Positions 1 through 9,307 of a stretch of 64,000 bases of DNA are shown one piece after another. The stretch comes from RH-AL1 sp965249685 (GTDB lineage Bacteria; Pseudomonadota; Alphaproteobacteria; Rhizobiales; Beijerinckiaceae). Made by a program: the position numbers and the translations under genes. The notes beneath the pieces are model-generated. The model saw only the letters and a program-made list of their open reading frames with translations. It searched no databases and was not told the DNA's origin. Position 1 is the stretch's first letter, and every line of letters starts with the position of its first letter. The stretch is taken from the NCBI GenBank assembly GCA_965249685.1, contig CBDFMN010000003.1, positions 1,178,001 to 1,242,000 on the forward strand. The letters are read 5' to 3'.

Positions 1-1005
1 TGCAACGCCGATCGTTACCGCGACCGGAAGGGTCTGCGGCACGATGTTGCGCAGCAGACTCAGCAGCGGCCAATGCCAAAGGTACCACGAATAGGAGATG
101 AGACCGACGAAGCGCATCGGCCGGCAGGACAGGAGCGAACGGTTGATCGTGCTGTCCGGGCTGACCATGAGCGCCACCGTGGCGAGCACCGGCAGCAGCG
201 CGAGCACGCCCGGGAATGGAGTGTGCTCGTCGAAACAGGTGGTTCCGATTATGAGGGCGCCGAGGCCAGCGGCGGCTAAAACCTGCTGGACCGGCCGCGA
301 GAGACCGAACCCGCCAAGCCGGCAGCCGCGACCTTGCGCTTCGAGCGCCGCCAGCATGACGCCCGCACCGAGCTCCCACGCGCGTGCCGGCAGGAGATAG
401 AAGGCGGCGGCGGGCGCCGTCTGCGTCCACCACAGGGAGAGCGCGAAGGATCCGAGCGTCAGCAACGCCAGCACGGCGGTCAACCAGCGCCGCGCGAAAC
501 GCATCGTCAGGAGGATGATGAAGGGGAAGACGACATAGAACTGCTCCTCGACGCCGAGCGACCAGGTCATCAGGAGTGTCCGCAAGCGCGAGTCGTCGGC
601 GAAATAATCCTGAAATTGCCAGAAGTTGATGTTCGACACGCCGACGAGCGCCAGAGTGCCGAGGCCGCCGACGTCCTTGAACTCGTTGGCGGTCAGCAAC
701 AGCGAGCCGGCGACGCAGGTGAAGAGGATGACCACGATCAGCGCCGGCAGGATGCGCCGGGCGCGGCGCGCGTAGAAGCGTGCGAAGCTGAAGCGTCCCT
801 CTGCGGCCTCGCGCAGGATAATCGCGCCGATCAGATAGCCAGAGATGACGAAGAAGACGTCGACGCCGATGAAGCCCGATGCGAACGGCACCAGCCCGGC
901 GTGGAAACATACGACGCTGGTCACCGCGATGGCGCGAAGGCCATCGATGTCGGCTCGGTAACGCGACCTGTCGGCGGCGCGGTCCGGGACGGGAGAAACG
1001 GTCAA
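1..1005 (-). CDS. OafA/YrhL-type acyltransferase (acyltransferase 3 family), 3' end outside window
   Basis: Integral-membrane acyltransferase of the acyltransferase-3 family, which transfers acetyl or other acyl groups to surface polysaccharides. The N-terminus reads YRADIDGLRAIAVTSVV, followed by GFIGVDVFFVISGYLI, LMTWSLGVEEQFYVVFP and, near the window edge, ISYSWYLWHWPLL, all hallmarks of the family. Several hydrophobic segments are visible. The first 335 codons are present and the gene runs off the left edge, so any C-terminal SGNH domain cannot be seen. A TTG at 1005 was chosen because it lies 14 codons before the conserved start of the domain; other non-ATG starts further upstream are possible. 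Family assignment is firm, substrate unknown. Confidence 0.9.
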   Translation of the reverse strand, partial: MTVSPVPDRAADRSRYRADIDGLRAIAVTSVVCFHAGLVPFASGFIGVDVFFVISGYLIGAIILREAAEGRFSFARFYARRARRILPALIVVILFTCVAGSLLLTANEFKDVGGLGTLALVGVSNINFWQFQDYFADDSRLRTLLMTWSLGVEEQFYVVFPFIILLTMRFARRWLTAVLALLTLGSFALSLWWTQTAPAAAFYLLPARAWELGAGVMLAALEAQGRGCRLGGFGLSRPVQQVLAAAGLGALIIGTTCFDEHTPFPGVLALLPVLATVALMVSPDSTINRSLLSCRPMRFVGLISYSWYLWHWPLLSLLRNIVPQTLPVAVTIGVA

Positions 1006-1211
1006 GAGGCACGCTCCGGCAGGGTTCGGCCACCTTATGCCAAGCGGAACGGCGTCAGGCAAACGAGCTGTCGACACGAGCCCCAACCGGTGACCCGGCG
1101 GAGAACGAGCATTGACAGAGCCGGTGGCGGCCTTTGTCCCGGATGTTTCGGATCGGTGAAAAAGATGCTAGGAACAGCATCGCCGTCGGGGTGCGTCGTC
1201 TCGCCCGGGGC

Positions 1212-1287
1212 GGGCGGTTAGCTCAGTTGGTAGAGCATCTCGTTTACACCGAGAGGGTCGGCGGTTCGAGCCCGTCACCGCCCACCA
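1212..1287 (+). tRNA. tRNA-Val (anticodon UAC)
   Basis: Full cloverleaf: acceptor GGGCGGT pairs with ACCGCCC, D-arm GCTC/GAGC, anticodon stem TCTCG/CGAGA with loop TTTACAC (anticodon TAC), T-arm GGCGG/CCGTC around TTCGAGC, discriminator A and encoded CCA at 1285-1287. Confidence 0.97.
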
Positions 1288-1303
1288 TCCGCCATGACGA
1301 TGT

Positions 1304-2242
1304 TCAATGCCTGTCGGCGGCGCTTGCTACATGGTCGTCGTGCCGTTCGCGGTGCGCGGCCATCAGCTCGAACCCTCGCTTCGACAGCGCCGGCGCATGC
1401 TGGGCCATGGCCTCCATGAACCGCTTGGCGGCGGGAAGCGTCCTCCCGTGCGGCGTCAAGGTGAGGAACGCCTCGACCCCCAGCGCGGGTACGGCGCCGC
1501 CGGCGAGGTTCGCGTAAGCGCCCGCCGCGATCGTGCTCGCCACGGTCCCGGCCGGGATGGCGCCACCCTCCGGCCAGGCGACGAGGTGAAGACCCGACTG
1601 CGAGAGGGCCTTGAGCCGCGGCATCGGTTGCGGCGCAAGGACGGCGACCGCCGCCACATCGCCGGTGGCGACGCCGTCGAGCGCGTTGTCGAGGTCGAGC
1701 GATGTCTCGGAGACGGCAATCCCCAGGGCGCGGAACGCTTTGCGTGCGGCGATCTGGCTGCCGCTCCCATCGGCGCCGAAGCTTACGGTTCGGCCGCGGA
1801 GGTCCTCCACGCTGGCGATCTGCGGGCCGGCGAGGATGTGGAGGTGCTCGGTGAACAGCTTGACCCCGCGCTGGCCGGTCTTGTCGGCGGGCTGCAGCGC
1901 CGTGCCGACGGCGAAAGCCGCCGAGGCCGGTGCGCCGCCGTCCTCGCGCGACGGCGGCACGACCTTCAACGGCCAGCCATGCACCACCTCGCCGATCGCC
2001 GCGATGCGCTTGGCCTCGCCTTCGTTCGCGACGATAGTCAACGGGTGCCCCGCCCGAGCCGGCTCCTTTTCGGCCGGTGCGGCCGCGGGCGCGGCAACCT
2101 GCGAGGCAACGGGCGCGGCAGCTGCCGTAGCCGCCGTGGGCTGCTCATCCTCGGCCAGCGCCTGGCGCGGCATCGCGACGCCGCACGCATTCAAGAACAG
2201 GACGGTGCCGGCAAACCGCAGGAGACCTTTTCGTATCGCCAT
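1304..2242 (-). CDS. periplasmic TAXI-like solute-binding protein
   Basis: 312-residue exported protein. Residues 1-30 form a signal peptide ending near ALAEDE, followed by an Ala/Pro-rich linker (about 35-65). The rest resembles the TAXI/NMT1-type periplasmic binding fold: a middle block with IASVEDLRGRTVSFGADGSG and IAARKAFRALGI, then an alternating region that ends in PHGRTLPAAKRFMEAM, as in TRAP-TAXI receptors. No TRAP membrane subunits are adjacent, so it may be a stand-alone receptor or belong to a transporter elsewhere. The stop lies 16 bp past the convergent tRNA-Val. Ligand unknown; the fold assignment is by motif only. Confidence 0.7.
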   Translation of the reverse strand: MAIRKGLLRFAGTVLFLNACGVAMPRQALAEDEQPTAATAAAAPVASQVAAPAAAPAEKEPARAGHPLTIVANEGEAKRIAAIGEVVHGWPLKVVPPSREDGGAPASAAFAVGTALQPADKTGQRGVKLFTEHLHILAGPQIASVEDLRGRTVSFGADGSGSQIAARKAFRALGIAVSETSLDLDNALDGVATGDVAAVAVLAPQPMPRLKALSQSGLHLVAWPEGGAIPAGTVASTIAAGAYANLAGGAVPALGVEAFLTLTPHGRTLPAAKRFMEAMAQHAPALSKRGFELMAAHRERHDDHVASAADRH

Positions 2243-2407
2243 AACGCAACCCTCGATTCGACAGCACGGTAGTTAAGGAAATATTAGGGCGGAATTATTT
2301 TCATCCCTATGTCTACGAAGCCACGCGCCGCCGCGGCACCGGCAGCGCTTGCAAGGCGGCGTCTTCCCCTTAATCTGCCTGCACCAAGCCCAGCCAGGTG
2401 AACAACG

Positions 2408-3139
2408 ATGCGCGCTCTGCCGACGGCCCTACGTCTTCCGATGTCGCGTCTCCGCATTCCGCGCGGCTGGCTTGGCGGCCTCGCAGGCCTGCTCCTGGCA
2501 GCGGCGGTCTGGCCCCCCGGAGCGGGTGTGGCGGCGGCGGAAAGCGAGATGAGCTTCCAGCTCGCCAGCCTGCGCGAACGCAGCTGCGGCGCGCGCTGCC
2601 CCTTCGTCATCTCGGCCGTCGGCCGCATCACCGAGCGCACGCCCCAGACTTTCCTCAGCTTCCTGGAGGCGCAGCGCGCGCGCAACATCCGCGCCGTGGT
2701 GTTCCTGGACTCGCCGGGCGGCGGCGTGCTGGCGTCCATGCAGTTCGGCTCGCTGCTGCGCCGGCTCGGTGCGGCGGCCGTGGTGGCGCGCGTCGCAGTC
2801 GATTCGGCCGGCGCGCCTGTCGTGGTCAACGCGCAATGCTTTTCCGCGTGCGTTTACGCGTTGATCGGCGCGCGCAAGCGGGTCATCCCGCGCGCCAGTC
2901 AAGTCGGCATCCACCGCATGTTCCTGTCGGCCGAGGGCATGGACCCGGTTTCGGAGGACGCGTTGCGCCGGCAGCGCTACGACAACAGCGACGTGCGCGC
3001 CGTGCTCTCCCGCTACACGAGTCGCATGGGCGTCAGCCCAGAACTCATCGCGCGGGCGGAGCACACCCCTTCGCAGAGCCTCTACATCCTGTCGCAAGCC
3101 GACATCCGCCGCTGGCACCTTGGCGTCCCCAACATGTGA
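2408..3139 (+). CDS. exported ClpP/crotonase-fold protein (COG3904-like)
   Basis: 243 residues. A signal peptide or anchor lies at about 18-45 (GGLAGLLLAAAVW, then AAAE). The remainder resembles predicted periplasmic ClpP-like proteins: SPGGG at 102-106 forms the oxyanion-type loop of the Clp serine protease fold, CFSACVYA (Ser146) matches the nucleophile position, and GIHR (His169) the catalytic histidine. Family members are uncharacterised exported Ser-His proteins. Protease activity is inferred from residue placement and not certain. It is transcribed toward tRNA-Asp with no operon partner. Confidence 0.75.
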   Translation: MRALPTALRLPMSRLRIPRGWLGGLAGLLLAAAVWPPGAGVAAAESEMSFQLASLRERSCGARCPFVISAVGRITERTPQTFLSFLEAQRARNIRAVVFLDSPGGGVLASMQFGSLLRRLGAAAVVARVAVDSAGAPVVVNAQCFSACVYALIGARKRVIPRASQVGIHRMFLSAEGMDPVSEDALRRQRYDNSDVRAVLSRYTSRMGVSPELIARAEHTPSQSLYILSQADIRRWHLGVPNM

Positions 3140-3218
3140 GGCCTGGAGGCGCGATCATCCTTCTTGACTTGGACAAGCGGGTTTCGTATCGCACCCTCCT
3201 CGCGGAGCGCAGCCTCGC

Positions 3219-3295
<77 letters not shown>

Positions 3296-3435
3296 TTCCT
3301 CGTTCGCCATTCCTTCCCCGCTATCGCCAGCCGACGTCGAATCTCCCGGCTCCTCGGCTCGGATCGCGACCGTCGAGGAACAAACATCCATCTCACGGGA
3401 TATGCGGGGGTGGTTTCCTATCAGAGGGTTTGGTG

Positions 3436-4662
3436 ATGCGATGTCCTGTTAGGGCGATTGGTCTGGCAGCTTTTCTCTCGACCGGCACGGCCTATGCCCA
3501 GACCCCGGTCGCGCCGCGGGCGCAGCCTCCCCTCATGGAGGCCGACCCGATCGCCAAGGAGCTGACGCGCCCGAACGACAAGCCGGCCGACCGCGACTTC
3601 TCACCGGCGACGATCTCGACCATCCTGCAGGGCAAGGATGCCAAGGCGTCCCCTCCGACGCTCTCCACCGCGCCCGCTCCGAACACGGCCGGCAATCCCG
3701 CGACCAAGGATGCGCTGACGCCGGAGGGCATGGCCGCCGTCCGCTTCATGCCGGTCAGCCCCAATTCCAAATCCGTGGAACCGGTCGTGCTCAAGGCTGA
3801 GATCCTGCTCGACCGCGCCCACGCCCCGCCCGGCGTGATCGACGGGCGCCTCGGCGGCAACGTGACGAAAGCCATCGCCGTGTTCCAGACGACCCACGGC
3901 TTGCCCGTCGACGGCAAACTCTCGCAGCCGGTGTGGGACGCCCTAGGCGGCGACAGTGCGGCACCGGTGCTCGGCCGTTACGAGATCACCAAGGAGGACG
4001 TGGCCGGGCCCTTCTACCCAGACCTGCCGAGCGATTATGCCGAACTCGCGAAACTCCCGGCGGCCGGCTATCACAGCGCCGCCGAGATGTTCGGCGAGCG
4101 CTTCCACATGGACAAGAAGTTCCTCCAGGCGCTCAACCCCGGCGTCGACCTCGGGACGCCCGGCACCACGATCATAGTCGCGCAGGTCGAGAGCCTGCCT
4201 CTGGCCTCGAAGATCGCGCGCATCGACGTCGACAAGAGCAAGGGCCAGGTGCAGGCCTACGACGCGCAGAACAACCTGATCGTCGCCTATCCCGCCACGA
4301 TCGGTAGCGAGGAACTGCCCTCGCCCTCGGGCTCGTACACGGTCAAGGGCGTCGCTTGGCACCCTGTCTACACCTACGACCCGAAGAAGAACTTCCAGCA
4401 GGGCTCCAACACGGAGAAGCTCAAGCTGCCTGCGGGACCCAACAATCCGGTCGGTTCGGTGTTCATCGCTCTGTCGAAGCCGACCTACGGGATTCACGGC
4501 ACGCCCGAGCCCTCGAAGATCGACAAGACGCGTTCGCACGGCTGCGTGCGCCTGACCAACTGGAACGCGCAGGAACTCGCGCACCTCGTGCGCTTCGGTA
4601 TCGCCGTCAACTTTACCGACAAGCCCGGCGAGGGCGTGACGGGCGAGACCGCCGCTCAATAG
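3436..4662 (+). CDS. L,D-transpeptidase with peptidoglycan-binding domain
   Basis: Exported YkuD-family L,D-transpeptidase, which crosslinks peptidoglycan stems or attaches proteins to them in the periplasm. A signal peptide (AAFLSTGTAYAQ) is followed by a Pro/Ala-rich region, a PG_binding_1-like domain (GRLGGNVTKAIAVFQ, DGKLSQPVWDAL) and the YkuD catalytic domain with GIHGTPEP and SHGCVRLTNW; the nucleophilic cysteine lies at about residue 370. ATG 3436 was chosen because AGAGGG sits 7 nt upstream; in-frame TTG 3430 and GTG 3433 are weaker alternatives. Length is normal for two-domain members. Confidence 0.92.
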   Translation: MRCPVRAIGLAAFLSTGTAYAQTPVAPRAQPPLMEADPIAKELTRPNDKPADRDFSPATISTILQGKDAKASPPTLSTAPAPNTAGNPATKDALTPEGMAAVRFMPVSPNSKSVEPVVLKAEILLDRAHAPPGVIDGRLGGNVTKAIAVFQTTHGLPVDGKLSQPVWDALGGDSAAPVLGRYEITKEDVAGPFYPDLPSDYAELAKLPAAGYHSAAEMFGERFHMDKKFLQALNPGVDLGTPGTTIIVAQVESLPLASKIARIDVDKSKGQVQAYDAQNNLIVAYPATIGSEELPSPSGSYTVKGVAWHPVYTYDPKKNFQQGSNTEKLKLPAGPNNPVGSVFIALSKPTYGIHGTPEPSKIDKTRSHGCVRLTNWNAQELAHLVRFGIAVNFTDKPGEGVTGETAAQ

Positions 4663-4752
4663 AGCGCTGCGGCAGATGCGCCTTGGGGTGCGGCGACGTT
4701 TGCCGCCCCTCCGGCAAGTCGGATAGGCTGGCCCTTCCGAAAGGGAGATGGA

Positions 4753-5990
<1,238 letters not shown>

Positions 5991-5994
<4 letters not shown>

Positions 5995-6431
5995 CGCCCG
6001 CCTACGACGCTGCCAACATCTTCGCCAAGATCCTGCGCGGCGAGATCCCGTGCCACCGCGTCTACGAGGACGAGGTGGCGCTCGCCTTCCTGGACGTGAT
6101 GCCCCGAGGCGACGGCCACACGCTCGTCGTGCCGAAGACGTCGGCGCGCGGCCTGCTCGACCTGCCCGCAGAAGCCCTTGCCGCGCTGATGCCGCGCGTG
6201 CAGACCGTCGCCGCCGGCGTGGTCAAGGCGTTCGAGGCCCCCGGCTTCGTGGTGCAGCAGTTCAACGAGGCGGCGGGCGGGCAGCAGGTGTTCCACCTGC
6301 ACTTCCACATCCTGCCTTGCTTCGCGGACGTGCCGCTTCGCCCGCACACCGGCGCGATGCAGAAGCCCACGATTCTCGAGGCGCAGGCCGCCCGCATCCG
6401 TGCCGCCCTGCAGGGCGCGTCCCGCGGGTGA
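5991..6431 (+). CDS. HIT-family nucleotide hydrolase/transferase
   Basis: 146 residues covering a complete HIT domain. The N-terminus has ANIFAKILRGEIPCHRVYED and FLDVMPRGDGHTLVVPK; the catalytic triad is in HLHFHILP (H-phi-H-phi-H-phi-phi). Members hydrolyse nucleoside phosphoramidates, adenylylated or dinucleotide substrates in the cytosol. It overlaps the upstream GNAT gene by 4 bp and the downstream HD gene by 4 bp, indicating a three-gene unit. Confidence 0.93.
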
Positions 6432-7069
6432 ACGCGACCGGCCTTCCGGCCGCGCCCGGCGAGACCCGAGCCTGGGTCCGTCTGCCATCCGGCAAGCGGC
6501 TCGACCTGCTGCACCCGACGCCCTTCGATTGGGACGATGAGGACCTCGCGCTGGGCCTCGCCCGCACCTATCGCTGGGGCGGCCATTCCGCATGGCCCCT
6601 CCCCCTCTCGGTCGCCCAGCACTCGCTCATCGTGCTGGCGATGCACCGTGCCACCCGCGCGTCTGAACCCCGGTCGGAGCTGCGGGAGCTGCTGCACGAC
6701 GCCGACGAGGGCCTGCTCGGCTTCGATTGCATATCGGTGGTGAAGCCGTTTCTCGGCGACGCCTTCCGCGCCCTGACCGTCGCGCTGCAGGGCGCCGTCG
6801 CGCTCCGCTACGGCCTCGCGCCCTACCCGCCCGCCGGCTATCGCGCACACAAGAAGGCCGATCGGGTCGCCGCCGCCTCGGAGGCCGTCCACGTCGTCGG
6901 CTGGACGCGCGACGAGGTGCGCCATACCCTGCACATCCCCTACGAGCCGGTGCCCGTGGATCCGCTGGTGGCCGTCTATGGCGACGTGCCCTGGGAGCCG
7001 TGGCCGCCGTCGCTGGCGGCCGAGCGCTTCCTGAGCGAGCTGACGCTGCTGCAAGAACGAGCGCGCTGA
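6428..7069 (+). CDS. HD-domain phosphohydrolase (YfbR-like)
   Basis: 213 residues with the metal-binding His/Asp pattern of HD-domain nucleotidases: SVAQHSLIVL supplies the first His and ELLHDADEG the HD pair, followed by SVVKPFLG and a later RAHKKADRVAAASEA block. The family includes YfbR-type 5'-deoxynucleotidases; substrate here is inferred only by resemblance. GTG 6428 gives a GTGA overlap with the HIT stop and is preferred because the conserved PSGKRLDLLHPTPFDW stretch follows closely. Confidence 0.82.
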   Translation: MNATGLPAAPGETRAWVRLPSGKRLDLLHPTPFDWDDEDLALGLARTYRWGGHSAWPLPLSVAQHSLIVLAMHRATRASEPRSELRELLHDADEGLLGFDCISVVKPFLGDAFRALTVALQGAVALRYGLAPYPPAGYRAHKKADRVAAASEAVHVVGWTRDEVRHTLHIPYEPVPVDPLVAVYGDVPWEPWPPSLAAERFLSELTLLQERAR

Positions 7070-7070
7070 C

Positions 7071-7115
7071 ACGGAGCTGAAGTGGCTCGACGACTTCCTG
7101 AGCCTCACGGAAACC
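7071..7115 (+). pseudogene. possible remnant of a LysR-type regulator N-terminus
   Basis: Fifteen codons read T-ELKWLDDFLSLTET, very close to the conserved N-terminus of many LysR regulators (M-ELKWLEDFLSL-ET). The first codon is ACG where ATG is expected, and homology stops after ET. It lies directly after the HD gene stop and before a racemase-like gene. The match is short, so this is tentative. Confidence 0.35.
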
Positions 7116-7171
7116 TCCGCCGGCACCCTTCGCGCTGACATCCTGGATCGGCAAAGACAAGAGGATGGGCG

Positions 7172-7897
7172 ATGTTGGGCATATTGGGCGGCATGGGGCC
7201 GCTGGCGACGGCGGATTTTCTGCGTAAGCTGGTCGAGGTCACACCGGCTGAACGCGACCAGGACCATATCGAAACGATGACGCTATGCGCCGCGGCGATC
7301 CCCTGCCGTATCGCGGCACTGGAGGGCCGAGGCCCGGACCCGCTGCCGGCGATGGTCGTCGGCCTGCGGCGCCTCGAAGCCGCGGGCGCGACCCGGCTCG
7401 TCATCCCCTGCAACACCGCGCATCACTGGCACGCGTCGCTGCAGGCCGCGACCCCTCTGCCGATCCTCCATATCGTCGATACGGTCGTGGCGGCCATGGC
7501 ACGCCGCGGCGTCAACGAGGGTCGCATCGGGCTGCTGGCGACCACGGGTGCGATCCGCGCGGGCGTCTACCAGACCCGCTTGGCCGCGTGCGGCTTCGCG
7601 TGCCAGCTCCCCGAAGACATCGATGAGACCATGCGCGCGATAGCGCTGGTCAAAGCCCATAGGCTCGCGGAAGCCGGAGCCATCTTCCGCCGGCAGGCGG
7701 ACGCGCTGCTCGCGGCGGGATGCCGGCAGGTCGTGCTCGGCTGTACGGAAATCCCGGTCGCGCTCGCGCAGGTCGGTGCCCGCGACGCACGCTACGTCGA
7801 CTGCAACGAGGCTCTTGCGCGGGCCTGCGTCGCGGCCTGCCTGGATCATCAAAGGGGGGGGGGTGCGTCACGTGATCCTTCGGCGGCGCGCGCTTGA
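7172..7897 (+). CDS. aspartate/glutamate racemase family protein
   Basis: 241-residue cofactor-independent racemase fold. The N-terminus LGILGGMGPLAT, the first catalytic cysteine in IPCNTAHHW and the second in VLGCTEIPV are diagnostic of the aspartate racemase (RacD/YgeA) branch; these enzymes interconvert L- and D-amino acids through two thiols. The last ~15 codons follow a run of ten G (7854-7863), so the exact C-terminus depends on that homopolymer; a one-base change would end the protein within a few codons. The ATG has AGAGG just upstream. Confidence 0.88.
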   Translation: MLGILGGMGPLATADFLRKLVEVTPAERDQDHIETMTLCAAAIPCRIAALEGRGPDPLPAMVVGLRRLEAAGATRLVIPCNTAHHWHASLQAATPLPILHIVDTVVAAMARRGVNEGRIGLLATTGAIRAGVYQTRLAACGFACQLPEDIDETMRAIALVKAHRLAEAGAIFRRQADALLAAGCRQVVLGCTEIPVALAQVGARDARYVDCNEALARACVAACLDHQRGGGASRDPSAARA

Positions 7898-7959
7898 AAG
7901 CTCCGCCCCGGTATGACACTCAGGGCAGCGGCAGGCGGTGCCGCCGCCTCGAGGTCGCA

Positions 7960-8472
7960 TTGCCCCAGATCCACGTCTGTCCGCTGTCGCTTGTTGCCGA
8001 GACCGTTCGGAAAACGGGGGCCCGCACCCTGTTGACGCTCATCAACAGGAACACCGCCGTACCGCGCCCGGAGGCGATCGCTGTCGAGCATCACAGGTTC
8101 ATCGCGGTGTCGGACATTACCGTCGCGCAGGAGGGCCATATCCTTCCGGCCGAGGAGCACGTGGACCAAGTGCTCGCCGTCGCCCGCGCCTGGGACCGGG
8201 CTGCGCCGATGGTGATTCACTGCTGGGCCGGCGTCAGCCGCTCCACTGCGGCGGCCTACATTTCGGCCTGCGCCTTGGACGCGGCGGCTTGCGAGTTCGA
8301 CCTGGCCCGTACTCTGCGCGACCGCTCACCGACCGCGACGCCGAACAGCCTCATGATCAGCGTCGCGGACCGTCTCCTTCGGCGCGAGGGCCGCATGGTG
8401 GAGGCAGTCGCGGCGATTGGCCGAGGCCAGGAGTGCTTCGAAGGTGTTCCCTTCGCGCTCGACCTTAATTAA
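7960..8472 (+). CDS. protein tyrosine phosphatase family protein
   Basis: 170 residues if started at TTG 7960 (PQIHVCPLSLV follows). The P-loop CX5R signature is present in HCWAGVSRSTAAA, preceded by a general-acid-type loop region; this is the small dual-specificity/tyrosine phosphatase fold common in Hyphomicrobiales as an uncharacterised gene. An in-frame TTG at 7894 would add 22 residues that look non-coding. The stop lies 3 bp before xseB, so they may be cotranscribed. Confidence 0.8.
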   Translation: MPQIHVCPLSLVAETVRKTGARTLLTLINRNTAVPRPEAIAVEHHRFIAVSDITVAQEGHILPAEEHVDQVLAVARAWDRAAPMVIHCWAGVSRSTAAAYISACALDAAACEFDLARTLRDRSPTATPNSLMISVADRLLRREGRMVEAVAAIGRGQECFEGVPFALDLN

Positions 8473-8475
8473 ACA

Positions 8476-8742
8476 ATGCCGAAGGCGCAGCCCGTGACAG
8501 ACACGTCCGACGACATCGCAACGATGCCCTTCGAGGCCGCGATGAAGGAACTCGAAACCATCGTCGACCAGCTCGAAAAGGGCTCCGTCTCGCTCGAACA
8601 GTCGATCGCAATCTACGAACGCGGCGAGGCGCTGAAGTCGCACTGCGACGGGCTGCTCAAGAACGCCGAAGCCCGCATCGAGAAGATCACGCTCGGCTCC
8701 GGTGGAAAGCCGACGGGCACCGAGCCGCTGGACGACCTCTGA
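8476..8742 (+). CDS. xseB: exodeoxyribonuclease VII small subunit
   Basis: 88 residues, normal for XseB. The conserved core MPFEAAMKELETIVDQLEKG followed by SLEQSIAIYERGEALKSHC and a charged C-terminus identify it. XseB binds in several copies to XseA (encoded at 39204-40763 in this window) to degrade single-stranded DNA from both ends. The helical heptad-like pattern matches its role as an oligomeric helical cap. Confidence 0.95.
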   Translation: MPKAQPVTDTSDDIATMPFEAAMKELETIVDQLEKGSVSLEQSIAIYERGEALKSHCDGLLKNAEARIEKITLGSGGKPTGTEPLDDL

Positions 8743-8806
8743 GGCCAAATCCTAGGAGGCGAGGTCGTCCGGGACGCGGGCCCCGAGACGACGGCCGTGA
8801 TCGCGC

Positions 8807-9028
8807 CTACTTCGCCAGCCCCGCCTTGCCGCGCAACTCGTCGATGCGCTTGGAGGCCTCCGCCTTGGTCAGGCTCTCGTCGAACTCGGTTCCCGTCTGC
8901 TCGCTGAGCGTCTTGAGATAGGAGGCCTGCGCGCCGGTGATCGGCTCGTCGCCGGTGGTCCAGTCCGCCGGGTCCTTCACCGTGTTCGAGTTCGGCGCAG
9001 GGTCGGTCTTCGGGTTGTGATCGGTCAT
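8807..9028 (-). CDS. DUF3072-like small protein
   Basis: 73 residues, hydrophilic, with a disordered N-terminus (DHNPKTDPAPNSNTVKDPADW) and the conserved block ITGAQASYLKTLSEQTG followed by LTKAEASKRIDEL. This resembles DUF3072, short proteins of unknown function with a SAP-like helical motif. GAGGAGAAC lies 5-13 nt before ATG 9028. It stands alone, convergent with xseB. Confidence 0.75.
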   Translation of the reverse strand: MTDHNPKTDPAPNSNTVKDPADWTTGDEPITGAQASYLKTLSEQTGTEFDESLTKAEASKRIDELRGKAGLAK

Positions 9029-9110
9029 TGCGTTCTCCTCGTTCTCACAATGTTCCAAGCCCGCAAAGGTTCGACGGCCGCGGCACGCTTCCACCCGCAG
9101 TGCTAGAGAT

Positions 9111-9127
9111 AAAGCTCGACGAGCTTT
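9111..9127. promoter_or_regulatory. perfect 8-bp palindrome, possible operator
   Basis: AAAGCTCG and CGAGCTTT flank a single A in the 279 bp between the DUF3072-like gene and the 3' end of glyS. It could be a regulator binding site upstream of the DUF3072-like gene or a terminator-like hairpin for glyS; no T-run supports the latter. The rest of 9029-9307 shows nothing recognisable. Confidence 0.25.
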
Positions 9128-9307
9128 GGAGTTCGTGACCGCGCGCGTGACAAACCAGCTTCGACCCTCGAGCGGCCGCCTCATCCTCCCGCTCGCCCTT
9201 CTCGCGGTCGTGCGAATAGCTTCTGTCCTGGACGACGTCGGGCGGGCGCCGGCGAGACCACGGGGTTCGAGGACGTGTCGCTGCTCGGCAGCGGTGGATA
9301 AATCCGC

